Source: Lachnospiraceae bacterium
GTDB taxonomy: Bacteria > Bacillota > Clostridia > Lachnospirales > Lachnospiraceae
Direction of reading: 5' to 3'
Assembly (NCBI GenBank): GCA_017475845.1
Contig: JAFVEU010000298.1
Span: 1-9,945, forward strand
DNA length: 9,945 bases
Shown here: positions 7,359 to 9,945 of the stretch, piece by piece
Numbering within the stretch: the first letter of the stretch is position 1
Layout of the letters: each line of letters opens with the position of its first letter
Made by a program: the position numbers and the translations under genes
The notes under the pieces: model-generated
What the model saw: the letters and a program-made list of their open reading frames with translations, nothing else
What the model was told of the DNA's origin: nothing
Database searches by the model: none

Positions 7359-8699
7359 ATGAAAAAAAGAGAAGCGCTTTCAATGGCCGTCTTCGTCCTT
7401 CTGGGAGCATTGCTGTGGATCCTTTTGTCCGGGCTTTTGAAATTCAAGGAAAGCTATCATTTCAAGGATGTCTTTTATAAGGAGGCCGGAAACTGTGATG
7501 TGCTCTTTTTCGGTGCAAGCCATCCCCACAACGCAATAGACCCCCTTTTACTCTGGGACGAATACGGTATAACTTCATATAATCTCGCTGCTTCGGGGGA
7601 GCCCATCGCTCTCACCTATTTTGCGCTGAAATCCGGGATTGAGTCCGCAAACCCCAAGGTGGTGGTAGTGGATGTGGGAAAGATATCGGATGATGTGGGG
7701 CATGACCATGTCCATACCGGAGAGTCCCATAAGACGCTGGATGCGATCCCCTTCGGTCCGGTAAAGAGGGAGGCTGTTAGGTACCTTCTGGAAACGAAAG
7801 TTACGGAGGACCCCTGGGATTTCCTGAGCAATATGTATACCTATCACAGCAGGGTCTATGAACTGGACAGGTATGATTTTGAAGTGGGCGCTTCCCATGC
7901 AATGGGCTGGGATAAGAATTTAAGGATCGTTAAGAGCGACGCTCCCGTGTTGGACAGGGAAAGCCGCAATGAGTTAAAGGGCGGAGAGGGCGTTAAGGCC
8001 TATGAAAAGATAGTTGAGCTTTGTAAGGAGAAAAATGTAAGGCTCATACTCACCATGATCCCGGGTCATGCCGGATACTACAGCAGGCGTATCGGCAGGT
8101 TCAATGCCCTGGCGGATTACACAAGGGAACAGGGCTTTGATGCCATTGACCTGAATGAGGGTGCCGTTGAAATGGGGATAAACTATGACTATGATTTTGC
8201 CGCCACCAGCCATATGAACGTGATGGGAGCGGAAAAGGTCACCCGTTATTTCGGTGAGATACTGAAGCGGGACTACGGCCTTCAGGATATGCGGGAGACG
8301 GAAAGCGCGGCAAAATGGGAAGGCTTCCATAAAAGATACGCAGATGACATCATCCGCTATCTGGGATATGAGAATGAAGCCACAGCCTTCCTTATGATGT
8401 CAAAGTGCAGGGATCTGGAAACAGAAGTCTTTATAAGAGATAAAGCTATCATCGACGATATCTATGCTCTGTCATACATTCTTGATTTTCTCGGGATAGA
8501 AGCCACGGAAGCGGGAGATGAGATCCTGGGTGAAGGGAAGGATGCCCTTATAAGAGTATACGACCGCAGTGTACAGGACGGCGTAAGAGGTGATTTACGC
8601 ATAGAGAAGTCTTTTATCTGTAACGAGGGGGAAATGCTCCTCACCACCACAGGAGAAGTAACCGAGAGAGTCAATTACTTCCCTGAAGTGGAGGAGTGA
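7359..8699 (+). CDS. Membrane-anchored SGNH hydrolase-like protein (DltD-like partner of the MBOAT)
   Basis: A 446-residue protein with one N-terminal membrane segment (about residues 8-27: SMAVFVLLGALLWILLSGLL) after a short basic stretch, so the body should lie outside the cell. The SGNH fold is recognisable by VLFFGASHPHNAIDP (nucleophile-position Ser54, residues 48-62), the YNLAASGEPI block, NPKVVVVDVG, and SHMNVMGAEKVTRYF with His285. In DltD-like and related proteins the last block normally reads DxxHLN; here the residue three before His285 is Ala282, and the nearest aspartate is Asp279. Residues from about 300 to 446 form a C-terminal extension I do not recognise. The gene follows the carrier gene by 20 bases. 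The ATG at 7359 has no good Shine-Dalgarno site (AAGGAAG is about 16 bases away), so coupling to the upstream gene is likely; a second ATG at codon 9 is possible but would shorten the basic lead. The likely role is final transfer or editing of the acyl group on a surface polymer. Confidence 0.82.
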   Translation: MKKREALSMAVFVLLGALLWILLSGLLKFKESYHFKDVFYKEAGNCDVLFFGASHPHNAIDPLLLWDEYGITSYNLAASGEPIALTYFALKSGIESANPKVVVVDVGKISDDVGHDHVHTGESHKTLDAIPFGPVKREAVRYLLETKVTEDPWDFLSNMYTYHSRVYELDRYDFEVGASHAMGWDKNLRIVKSDAPVLDRESRNELKGGEGVKAYEKIVELCKEKNVRLILTMIPGHAGYYSRRIGRFNALADYTREQGFDAIDLNEGAVEMGINYDYDFAATSHMNVMGAEKVTRYFGEILKRDYGLQDMRETESAAKWEGFHKRYADDIIRYLGYENEATAFLMMSKCRDLETEVFIRDKAIIDDIYALSYILDFLGIEATEAGDEILGEGKDALIRVYDRSVQDGVRGDLRIEKSFICNEGEMLLTTTGEVTERVNYFPEVEE

Positions 8700-8706
8700 T
8701 CTATGC

Positions 8707-9303
8707 TTAATTACGAAGTCTCACCTTAAGACCTTCTAAGTTCACATCGAAGGTCTCGTCATTCATTCCAAGGAAGATGTACCCGTAGGCAGATCCCGGC
8801 ATGGCACAGAGCCTTCCTGTCTCCCAGCGGTTCATATAGAAGAATTCAAGGAGCATACCCTCTCTTATTACCGTATCATTTAATGAATACGTTCCGTTGC
8901 CGTTCTTTTTAAGCTCTCCCTCGGCACTTACGGGTTTTGACACATGGCTTAAAATGTTTATTGCCCTGATGATATCCTTCTCCGCAGAAAGGAAGGTCCT
9001 CTTTAAGAATTCCTCATCGGCCGAACTCTCATCTATGGGATGCCTTTCATTTATCCTTTTGATGCTGTTCTTCTCCAAATATCTTTCGGTAATGCTCATG
9101 GCATTCCGGAGACCGCTGATAAGGTCGTTATAGTCCTTAAGGGTTTTGTTTTCCTTCTTTTTTCCTCCGCCGCCGATGGTGGATTCATACTCATTCCGGA
9201 GATCCTCCTGCTCGGCTTTTGTAAGCTGGGAAAAAATCACCTGGGACATCTCATAATTCTGAGCAAGCTGTTTTATGGCATAGAGCCAGAGTTCAAATTC
9301 CAT
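8707..9303 (-). CDS. Protein of unknown function with DUF5348-like C-terminal domain
   Basis: A 198-residue soluble protein with no signal peptide or membrane segment. Residues 1-45 are helical and charged, followed by a GGGGKKKENK linker (about residues 44-53), a long helical region to about residue 120, and a compact beta-rich C-terminus (about 146-198; MLLEFFYMNRWETGRL, then GYIFLGMN and LEGLKVRLRN). That end resembles DUF5348, a small domain of Firmicutes proteins, by my memory of its pattern (a hydrophobic strand, a Trp, then a final 'L-x-G-L-x-[AV]-R' strand). No biochemical function is known to me. The ATG at 9303 is preferred because AAGGGG (ending at 9311) lies seven bases upstream; the TTG at 9309 is too close to it. 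The gene is convergent with the SGNH gene, and the stop codons are 7 bases apart. Confidence 0.75.
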   Translation of the reverse strand: MEFELWLYAIKQLAQNYEMSQVIFSQLTKAEQEDLRNEYESTIGGGGKKKENKTLKDYNDLISGLRNAMSITERYLEKNSIKRINERHPIDESSADEEFLKRTFLSAEKDIIRAINILSHVSKPVSAEGELKKNGNGTYSLNDTVIREGMLLEFFYMNRWETGRLCAMPGSAYGYIFLGMNDETFDVNLEGLKVRLRN

Positions 9304-9353
9304 ATACAATCCCCTTTTTATTCTTCTTTTTGGTGCTGTTCATAAATCGTAAC

Positions 9354-9381
9354 ATAATACTGGCAGTTTTACCATAAGAAA
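9354..9381 (-). promoter_or_regulatory. Possible promoter for the minus-strand DUF5348-like gene
   Basis: Read on the minus strand, TTTCTT (complement of 9376-9381) and TATTAT (complement of 9354-9359) are separated by 16 bases and lie about 50 bases upstream of the start codon. The -10 box is good and the -35 box is weak. The AT-rich stretch between the subtilase-like remnant and this gene makes a promoter here plausible, but the match alone is not decisive. Confidence 0.3.
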
Positions 9382-9404
9382 GTGCTCGCGGTACGGCCGG
9401 GATC

Positions 9405-9831
9405 TCACTGTACCGGGGCTATGTTTCCCGTGTCGGGATCGTATCTTAGTTTTCCGTCATAGTTGTTTGTTCCGGTGATGGTAACGATGCCGTCTTCGGT
9501 CTTTGAAGTGAAGTCCTTCTCATACTTATCAACCACGAACGTCGATGCATACCGGTTTGCAAGATCATTATTCAAGCTATCGTTACCTGCGGCATTACAG
9601 CATACAATGTCTCTTATTCCAAGCTCCCTCAAGGACGCCATTTGGGACAGGGATAGTGTGGCACCGGAATAGGACATATTGATTGCAACCACGTTGACTC
9701 CCGCGTCCTTTGCCGCAGCCGTCAAAGCTCATGACGGAAAAATCCCCTTCTTTCTTAAGGTCTGCTGCAGCCTGACTCACATCCATAAGGTCATCGGCGG
9801 TGATATCAGGTGCTTTGGCAAATATCCCGGA
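9405..9831 (-). pseudogene. Frameshifted, truncated subtilase-like (S8 peptidase) remnant
   Basis: On the minus strand, bases 9719 down to the TGA at 9405 encode AAAKDAGVNVVAINMSYSG, then a run ending in CCNAAGNDSLNND. Together these resemble the core of S8 peptidases ('GVxVINMSxG', then 'AAGN' with the oxyanion-hole Asn). The bases just upstream continue in another frame: from 9831 to about 9721 one reads ITADDLMDVSQAAADLKKEG and then DFSVMSFD. The two join naturally (MSFD to AAAKDAG) if one base near 9720 is removed, so a single-base frameshift is the simplest reading. No Asp/His catalytic blocks precede it, no GTSMA-type serine block follows, and there is no signal peptide. An in-frame TAG at 9834-9832 closes the upstream frame. 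I infer a decayed gene fragment. A distant non-peptidase relative is possible, and a sequencing error could explain the shift but not the missing domains. Confidence 0.55.
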
Positions 9832-9855
9832 CTATCTTTCATTGTAACATTTTAT

Positions 9856-9893
9856 GACGGGAAGGGGAGGGGGCACAGCCCCGCCTCCCCGTC
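9856..9893. repeat. GC-rich imperfect palindrome
   Basis: GACGGG at 9856-9861 and CCCGTC at 9888-9893 close a long stem built from a G-rich arm (9856-9873) and a C-rich arm (9877-9893) around a short loop (ACA), with an offset or bulge of one to two bases. On neither strand is it followed by a T run; on the minus strand ATAAAATG follows. It is therefore not a typical intrinsic terminator. It resembles short palindromic extragenic repeats found in multiple copies in many genomes, but only one copy is in this window. The remaining bases to 9945 are AT-rich and show no gene I can support. Confidence 0.5.
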
Positions 9894-9945
9894 AGGAAAG
9901 GAAAAAACGTAGGGTAAAAAGATTAACAGATATCTTTGTTGATTA

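Noticed and set aside
5449..8699. Calling the module dltBCD outright
   Set aside because: DltA is absent, the carrier site is atypical and the SGNH protein is only distantly DltD-like, so D-alanine as the substrate is not supported.
8897..9345. Plus-strand open frames opposite the DUF5348-like gene
   Set aside because: Their composition is the mirror of the minus-strand gene. The minus strand has a good start site and a plausible domain.
9856..9893. Intrinsic terminator reading of the palindrome
   Set aside because: No T run follows the stem on either strand.
9679..9912. Plus-strand open frame across the end of the window
   Set aside because: It runs through the GC-rich palindrome and opposes the subtilase-like sequence; no family resemblance.
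1..9945. CRISPR array, tRNA, rRNA, transposase or integrase
   Set aside because: No regularly spaced direct repeats, cloverleaf-like sequence, rRNA core motif or recombinase motif could be seen by eye.

Overview
The window looks like chromosomal DNA of an anaerobic Firmicute, most likely of the Lachnospiraceae. This is an inference from the gene families (oxygen-sensitive glycyl radical enzyme, Fe-type alcohol dehydrogenase), strong purine-rich Shine-Dalgarno sites, heavy use of AGA/AGG and ATA codons, and moderate GC. No rRNA, tRNA, CRISPR array, transposase or integrase was seen.

Bases 1-5379 (+) form a fermentation cassette. In order it holds the 3' part of a radical SAM activating enzyme with two ferredoxin-type cluster motifs, an 827-residue glycyl radical enzyme (GRE) with the GCVEP active-site loop and a C-terminal RVAGY radical loop, a LysR-type regulator, and an iron-dependent alcohol dehydrogenase. 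The activase would install the glycyl radical. The GRE would probably dehydrate a small diol to an aldehyde, and the dehydrogenase would reduce that aldehyde to an alcohol, consuming NADH. The GRE keeps every polar residue expected of a B12-independent glycerol or propanediol dehydratase. It also carries a four-cysteine loop that I do not recall from characterised members.

Bases 5449-8699 (+) form a second module: a DltB/AlgI-like MBOAT acyltransferase, a 74-residue acyl carrier protein, and a membrane-anchored SGNH/DltD-like protein. The order matches dltB-dltC-dltD, but no dltA-like ligase is present. The carrier has Ser-Ser where Asp-Ser is expected, and the SGNH protein lacks the usual DxxH aspartate. 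The module probably moves an acyl group from a carrier protein across the membrane onto a cell-surface polymer.

Bases 8707-9945 read on the minus strand. They hold a 198-residue protein of unknown function with a DUF5348-like C-terminus, ending 7 bases from the SGNH gene. Upstream of it lies a frameshifted, truncated subtilase-like remnant, then a long GC-rich palindrome. This end looks like decayed or accessory DNA.
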